Source: CBFHOS01 sp965657645
GTDB lineage: Bacteria; Pseudomonadota; Alphaproteobacteria; Puniceispirillales; Puniceispirillaceae
Reading direction: 5' to 3'
Assembly (NCBI GenBank): GCA_965657645.1
Contig: CBFHOS010000018.1
Coordinates: 1-37,519 of the forward strand
Length of the DNA stretch: 37,519 nucleotides
The stretch's first letter is position 1; every line of letters starts with the position of its first letter. Shown here one piece after another: positions 1 through 7,707 of the stretch. The notes under the pieces were generated by a model. The model saw only the letters and a program-made list of their open reading frames with translations, was not told the origin of the DNA and searched no databases. A program made the position numbers and the translations under genes.

Positions 1-2
1 GC

Positions 3-626
3 ATTAGCGCAGGAGCCGCAGCTCTCATAGCCGCCATGCAACCGGCGCTTACCGCCTTGCTTGCCCCGATAATCCTGTCTGAGCGCACCACTATAATGCA
101 ATGGGTGGGCATCGGCCTTGGCTTTGCTGGTGTCGCCACTTTTGTGTTGGCGGATCAGGCGCTCACCGGCTCTCAATTGTGGGTTTATCTATTGCCAGCG
201 ATCGCGACCATAAGCCTGACCACCCTGACATTATCAGAGCGCCGGCAATCACAAATCATTAAGTCTGAATTGCCCATATTCACCTCATTATTCTGGCAAG
301 GTTTTATAACCGCGGCGCTTTTGTTACCGCTCGGTTACTGGTTTGAGGGATTGCATGTGAATTGGAATGGCGAAATTGTGTTTGCCATTGGCTGGCTGGG
401 GATCGTGGTCTCGATCATGGCCTATGCGATCATGTTGCAATTGATTAGGACCCGCACCGCGACCAGAGTGTCAGCTCTCCAATTTTTTGTTCCACCAACC
501 ACGATGATCATTGCGTGGATTGTTTTCCAAGAATCCCTAACAATTCTAGGCTTGGTTGGCTTGGCGATTACCTCATCAGGCTTTTATTTGATGCATAAAG
601 GCCAAGAAACCACCCCATCAGAATGA
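3..626 (+). CDS. DMT-superfamily (EamA) transporter, 5'-truncated by window edge
   Basis: The reading frame is open to the left edge of the window, so this is the C-terminal part of a longer gene; the ATG at 36 is an internal methionine. The visible 207 codons begin with a helix followed by a QPALTALLAPIILSER segment, the typical end of the first EamA repeat, where a glutamate-arginine pair follows a Q-P-x-L-T-A-L motif. A second five-helix repeat follows. The protein is very hydrophobic, with about six or seven membrane segments remaining, and ends in a short polar tail. By family it is an inner-membrane exporter of small metabolites; the substrate cannot be read from sequence. It converges on another EamA gene on the minus strand 29 bases downstream. 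Confidence 0.85.
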   Translation: MSAGAAALIAAMQPALTALLAPIILSERTTIMQWVGIGLGFAGVATFVLADQALTGSQLWVYLLPAIATISLTTLTLSERRQSQIIKSELPIFTSLFWQGFITAALLLPLGYWFEGLHVNWNGEIVFAIGWLGIVVSIMAYAIMLQLIRTRTATRVSALQFFVPPTTMIIAWIVFQESLTILGLVGLAITSSGFYLMHKGQETTPSE

Positions 627-655
627 CGCAATAGCGTGGTACAGTTTGGATATCC

Positions 656-1630
656 TTAACTAGACGCGATGGCTTTATCCTTTGCGAGGCGGTCGCTTAC
701 ATGTTCGCGCCATGCGGTTAGCATGCCAGCGCAGGCGATGAGGGCCATGCCGATTAGGGTGAAGAATGTTGGCCATGTGTCGAACAATATCTTGCTCCAG
801 AGCGCGGCAAATAACAGATAGCTGAAATCGAGCGGGGCGAGGCGGCTGCTCTCGGCGGTTTGATAGGCACGGCTAAGGCAGATATTGCCGAATAGATTGA
901 GAAATGACGCGATCACAACGAAAGTGATAATCATCACGGTCAAGGTCGGCCATCCCACCGCAATAAACGGTACCGCGAGTTGCACCGATAGGGGCAGTGG
1001 AAACAGGTTTAGTAATGTAATGCCCGCAATGCCCGATGCCAGAAAGACTATCGCCACGGCGAGGGTGAGGGCGATCGGGCTTTCACCGCGGCAATAACGG
1101 CGCACGATCATCACATTGATTGCATAGAAAAACCCGGCGAAAATCGGCAATATCTGCACGGGCGTAAAGCTGTCTGCCCATGGGCGCAATATCGTTAGGG
1201 CACCTGCGCTACCCAATAACACCGCAAAAATGCGCCATTTCCCGATGGTCTCACCAAGCACCGGACCAGCCATAAGCGTGATGAAAATCGGATAGGTATA
1301 AAGGCCGGTGGCCATCTGGGCGACCGATAGAGACGGGGCGCCGCCAAAAAAGCAAAACATGCAGGCCATCAATACCAAAGCGCGAATGAATACAGCCGTT
1401 CTATTGATCGGGATCATCAGCCGGAAAGTGCCGCCAATGGCGCATACGGTTATCAGCAAGACGATGTTGGCGGCGGCGCGTAATGATTGGAATTGCCAGA
1501 ATGAGGTGTCGGACGAGATGAATTTCACCAGCGAATCTTGCAGACCAAGAAGCATGACGCCGCATAATATCAGCACCATCGCGGTGGCGGGATTGTCACC
1601 AGTGGGGCGGTCAAACAGAGTGAATTTCAT
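656..1630 (-). CDS. DMT-superfamily (EamA) transporter
   Basis: This encodes a 324-residue protein with about ten predicted membrane helices in two EamA repeats. The first begins at FDRPTGDNPATAMVLILCG and the second near residue 150, with typical small-residue-rich helices and a G-E-T-I-G turn after the fourth helix. I chose the ATG at 1630 (N-terminus MKFTLF) because a GAGG lies six bases upstream. An in-frame GTG at 1666 would add 12 residues and has no clear ribosome-binding site. The substrate is unknown. The gene converges with the partial transporter to its left and diverges from the ArsC-like gene to its right, so it is probably transcribed alone. Confidence 0.85.
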   Translation of the reverse strand: MKFTLFDRPTGDNPATAMVLILCGVMLLGLQDSLVKFISSDTSFWQFQSLRAAANIVLLITVCAIGGTFRLMIPINRTAVFIRALVLMACMFCFFGGAPSLSVAQMATGLYTYPIFITLMAGPVLGETIGKWRIFAVLLGSAGALTILRPWADSFTPVQILPIFAGFFYAINVMIVRRYCRGESPIALTLAVAIVFLASGIAGITLLNLFPLPLSVQLAVPFIAVGWPTLTVMIITFVVIASFLNLFGNICLSRAYQTAESSRLAPLDFSYLLFAALWSKILFDTWPTFFTLIGMALIACAGMLTAWREHVSDRLAKDKAIASS

Positions 1631-1773
1631 TAATGCCTCGCTAGTGCCCCCGATAGCGGCGTCCACTTTGATCCGCGCTCACCGTGGTTTACTGCCACCG
1701 TGATTTAGTATGGGTAACTAGCTCGACCTTAGAACAAAACGCGGCAAAAGAAACTGTTTTGTAAAAGCTGATT

Positions 1774-1779
1774 TATAAT
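1774..1779 (+). promoter_or_regulatory. Possible -10 promoter element upstream of the ArsC-like gene
   Basis: A perfect TATAAT sits 53 bases before the start codon at 1833, inside the divergent spacer. No good -35 hexamer is found at the expected 16-18-base distance, so this is only a candidate. Confidence 0.3.
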
Positions 1780-1832
1780 CGGAACGGTTTTGGATATGAT
1801 CACAACTAGATTAGTTAGCGATCGGACCCATC

Positions 1833-2168
1833 ATGAGCACCATTATTTACGCGTTGAAAACCTGTGATAGCTGTAAAAAAGCGATCAAACAATTATCGGC
1901 GGCTGGCCATGATCTCAGCATCATTGACGTGCGGGCCGATGGGGTGCCGCGTGAAAAGCTAGCAGAATGGCTGGCGGCGCATGGGGCGGATGTTGTGGTA
2001 AACAAGAAATCCACCACATGGCGCAATCTGGGCGAGGACGAACGCGCCGCGGATCCGCTGGATCTATTGAGCGCGCATCCGACCTTGTTGAAACGTCCGG
2101 TTATTTTATTGGGACAGACAAGCCATGTTGGCTGGGGCAAAGATGTGCAAGCCCATTTTGGTGTCTAG
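1833..2168 (+). CDS. ArsC/Spx/MgsR-family thioredoxin-fold protein
   Basis: This is a 111-residue protein of the length expected for the ArsC/Spx/YffB family. Its N-terminal strand leads into T-C-D-S-C-K-K, giving Cys11-x-x-Cys14 at the redox position. A conserved K-K-S-T-T-W-R segment in the middle and an R-P-V-I-L strand near the end correspond to the substrate or thiol-binding arginine region. By family it may be a glutathione- or thioredoxin-linked reductase or a regulator; many members, including YffB types, have no proven arsenate activity. There is no ars regulator or efflux gene beside it, which argues against a dedicated arsenic role. It is monocistronic, lying between a divergent transporter and a convergent VOC gene. 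Confidence 0.8.
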   Translation: MSTIIYALKTCDSCKKAIKQLSAAGHDLSIIDVRADGVPREKLAEWLAAHGADVVVNKKSTTWRNLGEDERAADPLDLLSAHPTLLKRPVILLGQTSHVGWGKDVQAHFGV

Positions 2169-2186
2169 CCAGTCTAGCTATGCTCT

Positions 2187-2609
2187 CTAAGCCGCGAAAA
2201 TCATTGCCTTATCTTTGAATGATTTGAACTCTAGCGCGTTGCCTGACGGATCGCGGAAGAACATTGTCGCTTGCTCGCCAACCTCGCCAGCAAAGCGGAT
2301 CGTTGGCTCGATGATAAAGTCTATTTTCGCGTCTTCCAGTCGGCCGCGCAATGCCTGCCACTGGTCCCATTCCATGATCACGCCAAAATGCCGCGATGGC
2401 ACTTTTTCACCATCAACCGGATTGGTCTCGGCGTCTGATAGCGGCTGGTCGACGAGATGCGCACTGATCTGGTGACCGTAAAAGTCAAAATCAATCCAGC
2501 GCGGCGCCTCGCGGCCGATTTTACAGCCAAGCAAATCAACAAAGAACGAACGGGTCGCCTCTATATCAGTGACGGCAAAGGCGAGGTGAAAGGGGGGCAT
2601 AGTCGACAT
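2187..2609 (-). CDS. VOC-fold (glyoxalase/dioxygenase-like) protein
   Basis: This encodes a 140-residue single-chain VOC protein. It has the beta-alpha-beta-beta-beta module signature FHLAFAVTDIEATRSFFVDLLG at the N-terminus and DPSGNALEFKSF at the C-terminus. Probable metal ligands are His8 in the first strand, a histidine in the middle (R-H-F-G-V) and the glutamate in A-L-E-F-K. I set the start at 2609 (MSTMPPF) because a GGAG lies six bases upstream; the longer frame from 2636 has no such site. Family members include glyoxalases, extradiol dioxygenases and resistance proteins, so no specific reaction can be named. It is convergent with the ArsC-like gene, with 18 bases between their stops. 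Confidence 0.8.
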   Translation of the reverse strand: MSTMPPFHLAFAVTDIEATRSFFVDLLGCKIGREAPRWIDFDFYGHQISAHLVDQPLSDAETNPVDGEKVPSRHFGVIMEWDQWQALRGRLEDAKIDFIIEPTIRFAGEVGEQATMFFRDPSGNALEFKSFKDKAMIFAA

Positions 2610-2706
2610 AAAAAACTCCAACAAACGGTGCGGCATATCGCGTAATCATATCGCGTTGCACCTTGAACCGTGAACTGCCTATGATATTGGCATAGTAGTG
2701 ATCGTA

Positions 2707-2730
2707 AACAAGGCCGAAAACAAGGCCGTA
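2707..2730. repeat. 12-bp tandem duplication upstream of the Lin0512 pair
   Basis: Two adjacent 12-bp units, AACAAGGCCGAA and AACAAGGCCGTA, differ at one base. They lie in the leader just before the ATG at 2749. Read as protein from the GTG at 2698 they would give a repetitive, non-conserved leader, which is one reason for preferring the later start. Confidence 0.75.
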
Positions 2731-2748
2731 AGTAAGAGTAGTGAAAAA

Positions 2749-3132
2749 ATGGCGAAAACACGAGTGGCTATGGAATTTGGCATGGGAACATCGCTGCGAA
2801 AGGCCGATTATACCAAGGCGGCCATTCGCGCGGTTAGCGATGCGTTATGGCATAATTCCCTCACCATGGCAGAGGCCTTTGGATTTACCAAGGAAGACAT
2901 GATTGTTGATATAGAGATCGGTGTTCAACAACCTGAAAAGATTGATAAAGACGCGGTGAAGGCAATATTGCCCTACGGCCAAGGATCGGTCTCGGTGGTA
3001 CATGGTGGGCTGGATATTGAAAAGCCAGATGGCAGTGGAACGACAATCATCGCCAATGCCGCGATTGCGGTGTTTTTCGATATGGAGAGGGTGAAAGCCC
3101 CGGATACGGCCCAAGTGGGAGGTTCAGCATGA
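2749..3132 (+). CDS. Lin0512-family protein, first paralogue
   Basis: This is a 127-residue protein that I recognise as the Lin0512 family, conserved in bacteria and of unknown function. It shows the family pattern G-M-G-T-S-L near the N-terminus, DYTKAAIRAV, a histidine-bearing H-N-S-L-T, V-Q-Q-P-E-K and the turn G-G-L-D. There is no signal peptide or membrane helix. The ATG at 2749 is preferred over the in-frame GTG at 2698, because the added residues come from a short tandem repeat and precede the conserved strand. The stop overlaps the start of the next gene by four bases (ATGA), implying translational coupling and probably a complex of the two products. Confidence 0.8.
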   Translation: MAKTRVAMEFGMGTSLRKADYTKAAIRAVSDALWHNSLTMAEAFGFTKEDMIVDIEIGVQQPEKIDKDAVKAILPYGQGSVSVVHGGLDIEKPDGSGTTIIANAAIAVFFDMERVKAPDTAQVGGSA

Positions 3133-3494
3133 AACGGTTGATTCTGGAAATGGGCACGGGCAATGATCTCTATGGCGGTGATTACACCAAGGCCGCTTGC
3201 CGGGCGGTGCAGGATGCGATCCATCACAGTTCGCTAACCCTGTTCAAATCATGTGGCTTTGATCACAGCGATATGCAGGTAAAGGTAACGATTGCGGTTC
3301 AACAGCCAGATAAGGTTGATGTTGATACCGTAGCGGCGCAATTGCCGCGGGGTAATGCATCGGTGACGGTGGTTGCCGGTGGCTTGGATGTGACTGACCA
3401 CGATAATGATACGGTTTCCGTGATTGCAACAGCCGCGATAGAGGCCTATTTTGCAATTGATCCTGCCGAGTGGCGTATTAGCTCGCAATCTTGA
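3129..3494 (+). CDS. Lin0512-family protein, second paralogue
   Basis: This encodes 121 residues homologous to the preceding gene product along its whole length. It shares G-x-G-x-x-L, DYTKAA-x-RAV, the H-x-S-L-T motif, V-Q-Q-P-x-K-x-D, a conserved LP-x-G and V-V-x-G-G-L-D. The two proteins are clearly diverged, roughly 40% identical by eye, so this is an old duplication rather than a recent one. The start codon lies inside the stop of the first gene. I cannot name an activity. The conserved glycine, aspartate and histidine positions suggest ligand binding or catalysis, and a heteromeric partner role is an inference from the coupling. Confidence 0.8.
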   Translation: MKRLILEMGTGNDLYGGDYTKAACRAVQDAIHHSSLTLFKSCGFDHSDMQVKVTIAVQQPDKVDVDTVAAQLPRGNASVTVVAGGLDVTDHDNDTVSVIATAAIEAYFAIDPAEWRISSQS

Positions 3495-3523
3495 AAAAAA
3501 CCTGACGCCGCCTAGGGGGCCTG

Positions 3524-4390
3524 ATGAAACCGTTCGATTATTTGCTCTATGCAGTCGTTGTGTTCGGTTGGTCGACTAGTTGGTTGCCGCTGAAATATCA
3601 GCTCGGCGTGGTTGCCCCCGAAGTATCCTTATTCTGGCGCTTTGGCTTTGCCGCGATGTTGATGTTCATTGTTACGCGTGTGTCTGGCTATCGTCTTGGC
3701 TTTGCGTGGCGCGATCATTTGCGGTTTATGGCGCTTGGCCTATGCCTGTTTTCCACGAATTTCGCGCTGTTTTATTACGGCGGAATCTATGCCGCATCGG
3801 GATTGTTGGCGGTGGTTTTTTCCACGGCATCTTTGGTCAATGTGATCATGATTGCGGTGATTTCTCGCACGGCCCCACGGCCCCTGCATCTCGTGGCGGC
3901 GGTGGTTGGTCTGGGCGGTGTTGCGCTGATTTACTGGCCGGAAATGAATAGCGGGGTGTTCGCCTTGCTTAGCCTATCTCTCTGTTTTGGCGGTACTTTA
4001 TTCTTTTGCACCGGTAATATGGTATCGGCCTCGACACAGCGGGCAGGCATTTCAGTATGGAGCGCAAATAGCTGGGGGATGTTGTATGGCACGATTATTC
4101 TGGGTGTTGTCTCACTGGTGCGCGGGCATCCGTTTATTATGGAATTCACCCCGGTTTATATCGGCGGTTTGATCTGGCTGGTGGTGATATCGTCAGTTTT
4201 GACCTTCACCAGCTATCTGATGCTGTTGGGCCGCATTGGCGCTGGCAAGGCCGGCTATGCAACGGTGGTGTTTCCGGTATTTGCGTTGCTACTGTCAACC
4301 ATGTTTGAGAGCTATACTTGGTCTAGCTTTGCTTTTGTCGGGATGGCGTTAGTGGTCGCTGGTAATGTTATCATGGTCCGCGTGCGCTAG
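3524..4390 (+). CDS. DMT-superfamily (EamA) transporter
   Basis: This is a 288-residue protein with ten hydrophobic segments and almost no soluble domain. Both halves carry EamA features: FGWSTSWLPLKYQLGVVAPE at the N-terminus, a cationic W-R-F after the second helix and the second repeat ending in GYATVVFPVFALLLS. A G-rich stretch eight bases upstream of the ATG can serve as the ribosome-binding site. The family exports amino acids, nucleobases or other metabolites, and nothing here fixes the substrate. Its stop overlaps by four bases with the stop of the convergent DUF3429 gene. Confidence 0.85.
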   Translation: MKPFDYLLYAVVVFGWSTSWLPLKYQLGVVAPEVSLFWRFGFAAMLMFIVTRVSGYRLGFAWRDHLRFMALGLCLFSTNFALFYYGGIYAASGLLAVVFSTASLVNVIMIAVISRTAPRPLHLVAAVVGLGGVALIYWPEMNSGVFALLSLSLCFGGTLFFCTGNMVSASTQRAGISVWSANSWGMLYGTIILGVVSLVRGHPFIMEFTPVYIGGLIWLVVISSVLTFTSYLMLLGRIGAGKAGYATVVFPVFALLLSTMFESYTWSSFAFVGMALVVAGNVIMVRVR

Positions 4391-4851
4391 TGGACCATCA
4401 AGCCTAAACCAACGATGGCACCAAGTGTAAGGCCGGTGCGAAGCGGCATGTACCAATCTGGAACAAGCCTTTGTCTTGCCGCGCTATAATCAACGCCCCA
4501 TGCCATGACAAAAAGCGGTATCAAGGCCCAAACGCGCATTTGGGCGTCAAAGATCAATAGGCTTGCCGCGGCCAATAACGCGGGAATGATTGACCAGATA
4601 AACCAGCCATCAGAGCGCTTGCCACCCATGGCTAGACCCCAATGGACAGCGCCCAAAAATGATAAAATTACAGCCGCATAGCTAGTGCCACCATATAATC
4701 CGTAGAGCATTAAATCAGGGTCACCACTCCGGCTCGCTATACCGCATAGAATGAACGGAATTACACCGCCCCAGCCAAGGATCTTTGGGATTAGCGGCGC
4801 CTTAGGTGAGGCCGGCTTAGGCGGCGTATTATCGTTAAGCACATCACTCAT
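4387..4851 (-). CDS. DUF3429-family membrane protein
   Basis: This is a 154-residue protein with a proline-rich polar N-terminus (about 25 residues) and then four or five membrane helices. The helices contain G-W-G-G-V-I-P-F and the central A-V-H-W-G-L-A-M motif with a conserved histidine-tryptophan, both typical of the DUF3429 family. The function of this family is not known. The coding region ends on the same CTAG that ends the transporter on the other strand, so the two genes share a four-base convergent overlap. The ribosome-binding site is weak. Confidence 0.75.
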   Translation of the reverse strand: MSDVLNDNTPPKPASPKAPLIPKILGWGGVIPFILCGIASRSGDPDLMLYGLYGGTSYAAVILSFLGAVHWGLAMGGKRSDGWFIWSIIPALLAAASLLIFDAQMRVWALIPLFVMAWGVDYSAARQRLVPDWYMPLRTGLTLGAIVGLGLMVH

Positions 4852-4899
4852 AGATTAATCTTTGCCTAATTTAGGGTTTGAATCAAATATAGTTTGTGA

Positions 4900-5787
4900 T
4901 CAATGGCGTTCGGGCGCGGGTGTTGTTGCTTTGCTCCGGCTAATCATTGCCAATAATATGACCGACGCCATCACTGTGATGCCGCCGATAATTTCCAGCC
5001 AGCTCAGGGCCTCGCCCAAAAATATCCACGGCCAGATCGGTCCCAAAACGCTCTCGATGAGCACCAGCATGCTTACCTCTGCGGCCGGCACATATGACGT
5101 TCCCCATGTCACAAAGGCGATACCGATGCCGATGGTAAAGGCCCCCATGAATAGCGATAATCCTAAATCATACGCGCTTATGAATAGGCCATTGCCAATG
5201 GTAAAAGCGGCGATACCCGCCATGACAAAGGCAAAAATGCCGCCAAGGAATGTCCCGCCCAGCACATCATCTTTGCGGCTGGCCCTAGCCAATACCAGCA
5301 TGATCGCAAAGGCCAATGCCGAGATTAGTGCCATGATGTTGCCGCTGGTGCGCCCGATGACGAGACCATCGCTGATCATCATGCCCACGCCAATAACCGC
5401 AACCACCATCGCCGTCCATGTAAACGGGTGAGGCTTTTCATTGATCCAAAGCCAGCCCAAGATAGCCGCCATAAAGGGTGTTGTTGTGAGTAAGAATAAA
5501 GTGGATGCCACCGACGTTGTTAACATCGCAAAGACATAGCTCATAAAGGCAATGCCGAGGAAAAACCCCATCTTAATATCGGTGCTATCAAGGGTTTTGA
5601 TGAAGGCGAGGGGCGATGAACGGCGGCGCAGACACGCAACAATCCCAACAATCGCGGCAAGGCTTATCGAGCGATAGAACAGAATGGCAAAGCCGTCATT
5701 CGTTTCCATGAGCCGCATGATCAAACCAACGAAGCTCATAAAGCTGCCGCCAAGCAAGATTAACAGCATTGCCGCATTCTTTGACAT
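4900..5787 (-). CDS. DMT-superfamily (EamA) transporter
   Basis: This is a 295-residue, ten-helix protein with two EamA repeats: residues about 5-135 containing F-Y-R-S-I-S-L after helix two, and about 145-285 ending in a E-S-V-L-G-P-I-W-P-W-I-F segment followed by L-G-E. The last is the classical end-of-repeat motif of this family. A GGAG lies six bases before the ATG. It sits head-to-head with the MBL-fold lipoprotein gene and upstream of the DUF3429 gene on the same strand, 48 bases apart, so those two may be co-transcribed. Substrate unknown. Confidence 0.85.
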   Translation of the reverse strand: MSKNAAMLLILLGGSFMSFVGLIMRLMETNDGFAILFYRSISLAAIVGIVACLRRRSSPLAFIKTLDSTDIKMGFFLGIAFMSYVFAMLTTSVASTLFLLTTTPFMAAILGWLWINEKPHPFTWTAMVVAVIGVGMMISDGLVIGRTSGNIMALISALAFAIMLVLARASRKDDVLGGTFLGGIFAFVMAGIAAFTIGNGLFISAYDLGLSLFMGAFTIGIGIAFVTWGTSYVPAAEVSMLVLIESVLGPIWPWIFLGEALSWLEIIGGITVMASVILLAMISRSKATTPAPERH

Positions 5788-5859
5788 TTTATGCTCCGCG
5801 GTTAAGGGTGGTGATCGCGCTAAGTATCCAAGACTTTAACAATCGTTCTGGCAAGCGCC

Positions 5860-5887
5860 CATTTGCCAAACCTCATTTGCCAAACTT
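5860..5887. repeat. 14-bp tandem duplication in the divergent spacer
   Basis: Two adjacent 14-bp units, CATTTGCCAAACCT and CATTTGCCAAACTT, differ at one base. A partial third copy (CATTT) follows. The repeat lies in the 5' region of the MBL-fold lipoprotein gene, 60 bases before its start. Confidence 0.75.
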
Positions 5888-5946
5888 CATTTCATACTAT
5901 AACAACCTTTCATGTTTGCATTTTTGAAAAACCGATGGAGTGTCTG

Positions 5947-7011
5947 ATGAGGTTGCTAACGGCCAAAAATTTGATAATCAGGTCTCTGTTTTTTGGTGTG
6001 TTATTGACGGGGTGTAGTGCGGTGCCAGATTATTCATTTTCGCCGAATTTCAATAGTAAGACGGGGGAATTTGAACATCCGGACGGGGTCAATCATGACA
6101 AAGGCTTTTTCGAGGTCTTGGGTCTGGCTCGCAAATATTTCACCCGTCCGGCGGATCCGGCTGAAAAAGAGGGATTTCCTCTATTGGCGCAAAGCGACCA
6201 GTCAGCACGCCCTGCGGTAGGTGATTCTAGTGCCAGCGTGACATGGATTGGTCACTCGACATTATTATTTGAGCGTGGTGGCAAGAGGGTACTGACTGAT
6301 CCGATTTTTTCTGATCGGGCGTCGCCATTCACCTTTGCCGGACCAAAGCGCGTGGTAAAGCCGGCTATCACCATTGCCGAATTGCCGCCGATTGACGCGG
6401 TGATTATCTCGCATGGTCACTACGATCATCTTGATCTACCCGGTTTGAAACGGTTGGTTGCCGCCCAGCCTGATATCGAATTTATTGTTCCACTGGGTCT
6501 GGCCCCGCTCGTTAAAAAGACCGGTTCGCGCCATGTTACCGAGATCGATTGGTGGCAGGCACATGAAGTAGACGGCGTGCGCTATACCGCGACGCCGGTT
6601 CGCCATTGGTCATCTCGCAGCATGTTTGACCGCAATGAAACCCTGTGGGCTGGCTATATGGTTCGTTTTGCTGATGGTTATCAATTCTATTTTGCCGGTG
6701 ATACGGGCTATGGCCCCGATTTCATCCGGACGCGTGAAAATCTTGGCGCGGCTGATTTTGCGGCTATTCCAATTGGTGCTTATGATCCGCGTGAATTTAT
6801 GAAATCGGCGCATGTGAACCCAGAGGAAGCGGTGCAGATATTCCAAGATATCGGTGCCAAAAAGGCAGTTGCGGTGCATTGGGGAACATTCAAGCTGACA
6901 ATGGAACCGATGGCAGAGCCGCCAGTGCGCCTCAATAAGGCATTGGTTGATAGCGGCATTGGCAATGACCGTTTCCGCGCGCTTATCCACGGCGAGCGTT
7001 GGGATCTCTAG
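5947..7011 (+). CDS. NAPE-PLD-like MBL-fold metallohydrolase, lipoprotein
   Basis: This is a 354-residue protein starting at the ATG at 5947, six bases after a GGAG. The longer frame from 5863 would bury the signal peptide. The N-terminus is a lipoprotein signal ending in L-L-T-G-C with Cys23 as the lipidated residue, so the enzyme is membrane-anchored outside the cytoplasm. The metal-binding motif H-G-H-Y-D-H-L-D is at His156-His161, with Asp252 (A-G-D-T-G-Y-G) and His311 (V-H-W-G-T-F) as further ligands. The P-V-R-H-W-S-S-R, P-I-G-A-Y-D-P and H-V-N-P-E-E-A segments match the bacterial relatives of N-acylphosphatidylethanolamine phospholipase D. Lipid phosphodiesterase activity is likely by family but not proven by sequence. 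Confidence 0.85.
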   Translation: MRLLTAKNLIIRSLFFGVLLTGCSAVPDYSFSPNFNSKTGEFEHPDGVNHDKGFFEVLGLARKYFTRPADPAEKEGFPLLAQSDQSARPAVGDSSASVTWIGHSTLLFERGGKRVLTDPIFSDRASPFTFAGPKRVVKPAITIAELPPIDAVIISHGHYDHLDLPGLKRLVAAQPDIEFIVPLGLAPLVKKTGSRHVTEIDWWQAHEVDGVRYTATPVRHWSSRSMFDRNETLWAGYMVRFADGYQFYFAGDTGYGPDFIRTRENLGAADFAAIPIGAYDPREFMKSAHVNPEEAVQIFQDIGAKKAVAVHWGTFKLTMEPMAEPPVRLNKALVDSGIGNDRFRALIHGERWDL

Positions 7012-7341
7012 GTCGCTTTTGCGCGCTGTCAATTGAGCGATGTTTCTGTGAGATATGGCGCGGCGTATTATCGCACAGGCCTAAAAACTCTATGGGAATA
7101 GTGGCATGCTATCCTCCAAGATACGGAGGGTGTTCTCAAAGCTAGTGAGGTGAGCGCGGCCAGATTCAAAATTCAACGATTGGTGATTTTTATCTGTTTG
7201 TGCCAATCGTTAGATGAAACGGCGGATTTTCGCGAGAAACTATGTCGGTTGGGCTTGCTTTTAGGGCGTCGCTGAATTATTCACACGCTAGGCTTTTTCT
7301 TCGTCTATGTCAGACTTTAATCAGGCTATCAGGAGTTTCAA
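7012..7341. other. 330-base spacer and leader of the nuo operon with two inverted repeats
   Basis: No convincing gene is present; a 71-codon frame from 7242 overlaps nuoA and resembles nothing. Two stem-loops are visible. One is 7111-7117 with 7125-7131 (seven pairs including one G-T, core CCTCC/GGAGG). The other is AACGATTGG at 7175-7183 with its exact complement at 7203-7211. Neither is followed by a T-run, so they are not obvious terminators. The nuo promoter must lie here, but I find only weak hexamers such as TTGCTT at 7255. Confidence 0.6.
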
Positions 7342-7707
7342 TTGCCCGAGCTTTTGTCAGAATATTTGCCCATCGCGGTGTTTTTCGCGCTTGCGGTCGG
7401 ATTGTCCGTAGCCTTCGTTGCGACAGCGTTCATTTTTGGCCACCAACGTCCCGATGACGAAAAGATGGCGGCTTACGAATGTGGCTTTGATGCATTTGAC
7501 GACTCGCGCCGCCAATTTGACGTGCGCTTTTATCTGGTTGCTATCCTATTTATCATTTTCGATCTTGAAGTGGCGTTCCTGTTCCCATGGGCGGTATCAC
7601 TCGGCGGCATTGGGCTGTTTGGGTTCTGGTCGATGATGCTATTCCTAGGGGTGCTAACCATTGGCTTTATTTACGAATGGAAAAAAGGAGCGCTAGAATG
7701 GGAGTAA
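7342..7707 (+). CDS. nuoA: NADH:quinone oxidoreductase subunit A
   Basis: This is the first gene of the complex I cluster, encoding a 121-residue inner-membrane subunit with three helices. The loop E-C-G-F-D-A-F-D-D-S-R after the first helix is the hallmark of NuoA/ND3, and its cysteine lies near the quinone cavity. The third element is F-D-L-E-V-A-F-L-F-P-W with the conserved acidic residues. The start codon is TTG: the only upstream signal is AGGAG at 7331-7335, six bases before TTG, and no ATG fits. Its last ten bases overlap nuoB. Confidence 0.95.
   Translation: MPELLSEYLPIAVFFALAVGLSVAFVATAFIFGHQRPDDEKMAAYECGFDAFDDSRRQFDVRFYLVAILFIIFDLEVAFLFPWAVSLGGIGLFGFWSMMLFLGVLTIGFIYEWKKGALEWE

Noticed and set aside
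4862..5431. 189-codon open frame on the plus strand
   Set aside because: It is antisense to an EamA transporter and has the Met/Pro/Thr-rich composition typical of such shadows.
7242..7457. 71-codon plus-strand frame before nuoA
   Set aside because: It overlaps nuoA by more than 100 bases in another phase and shows no conserved pattern.
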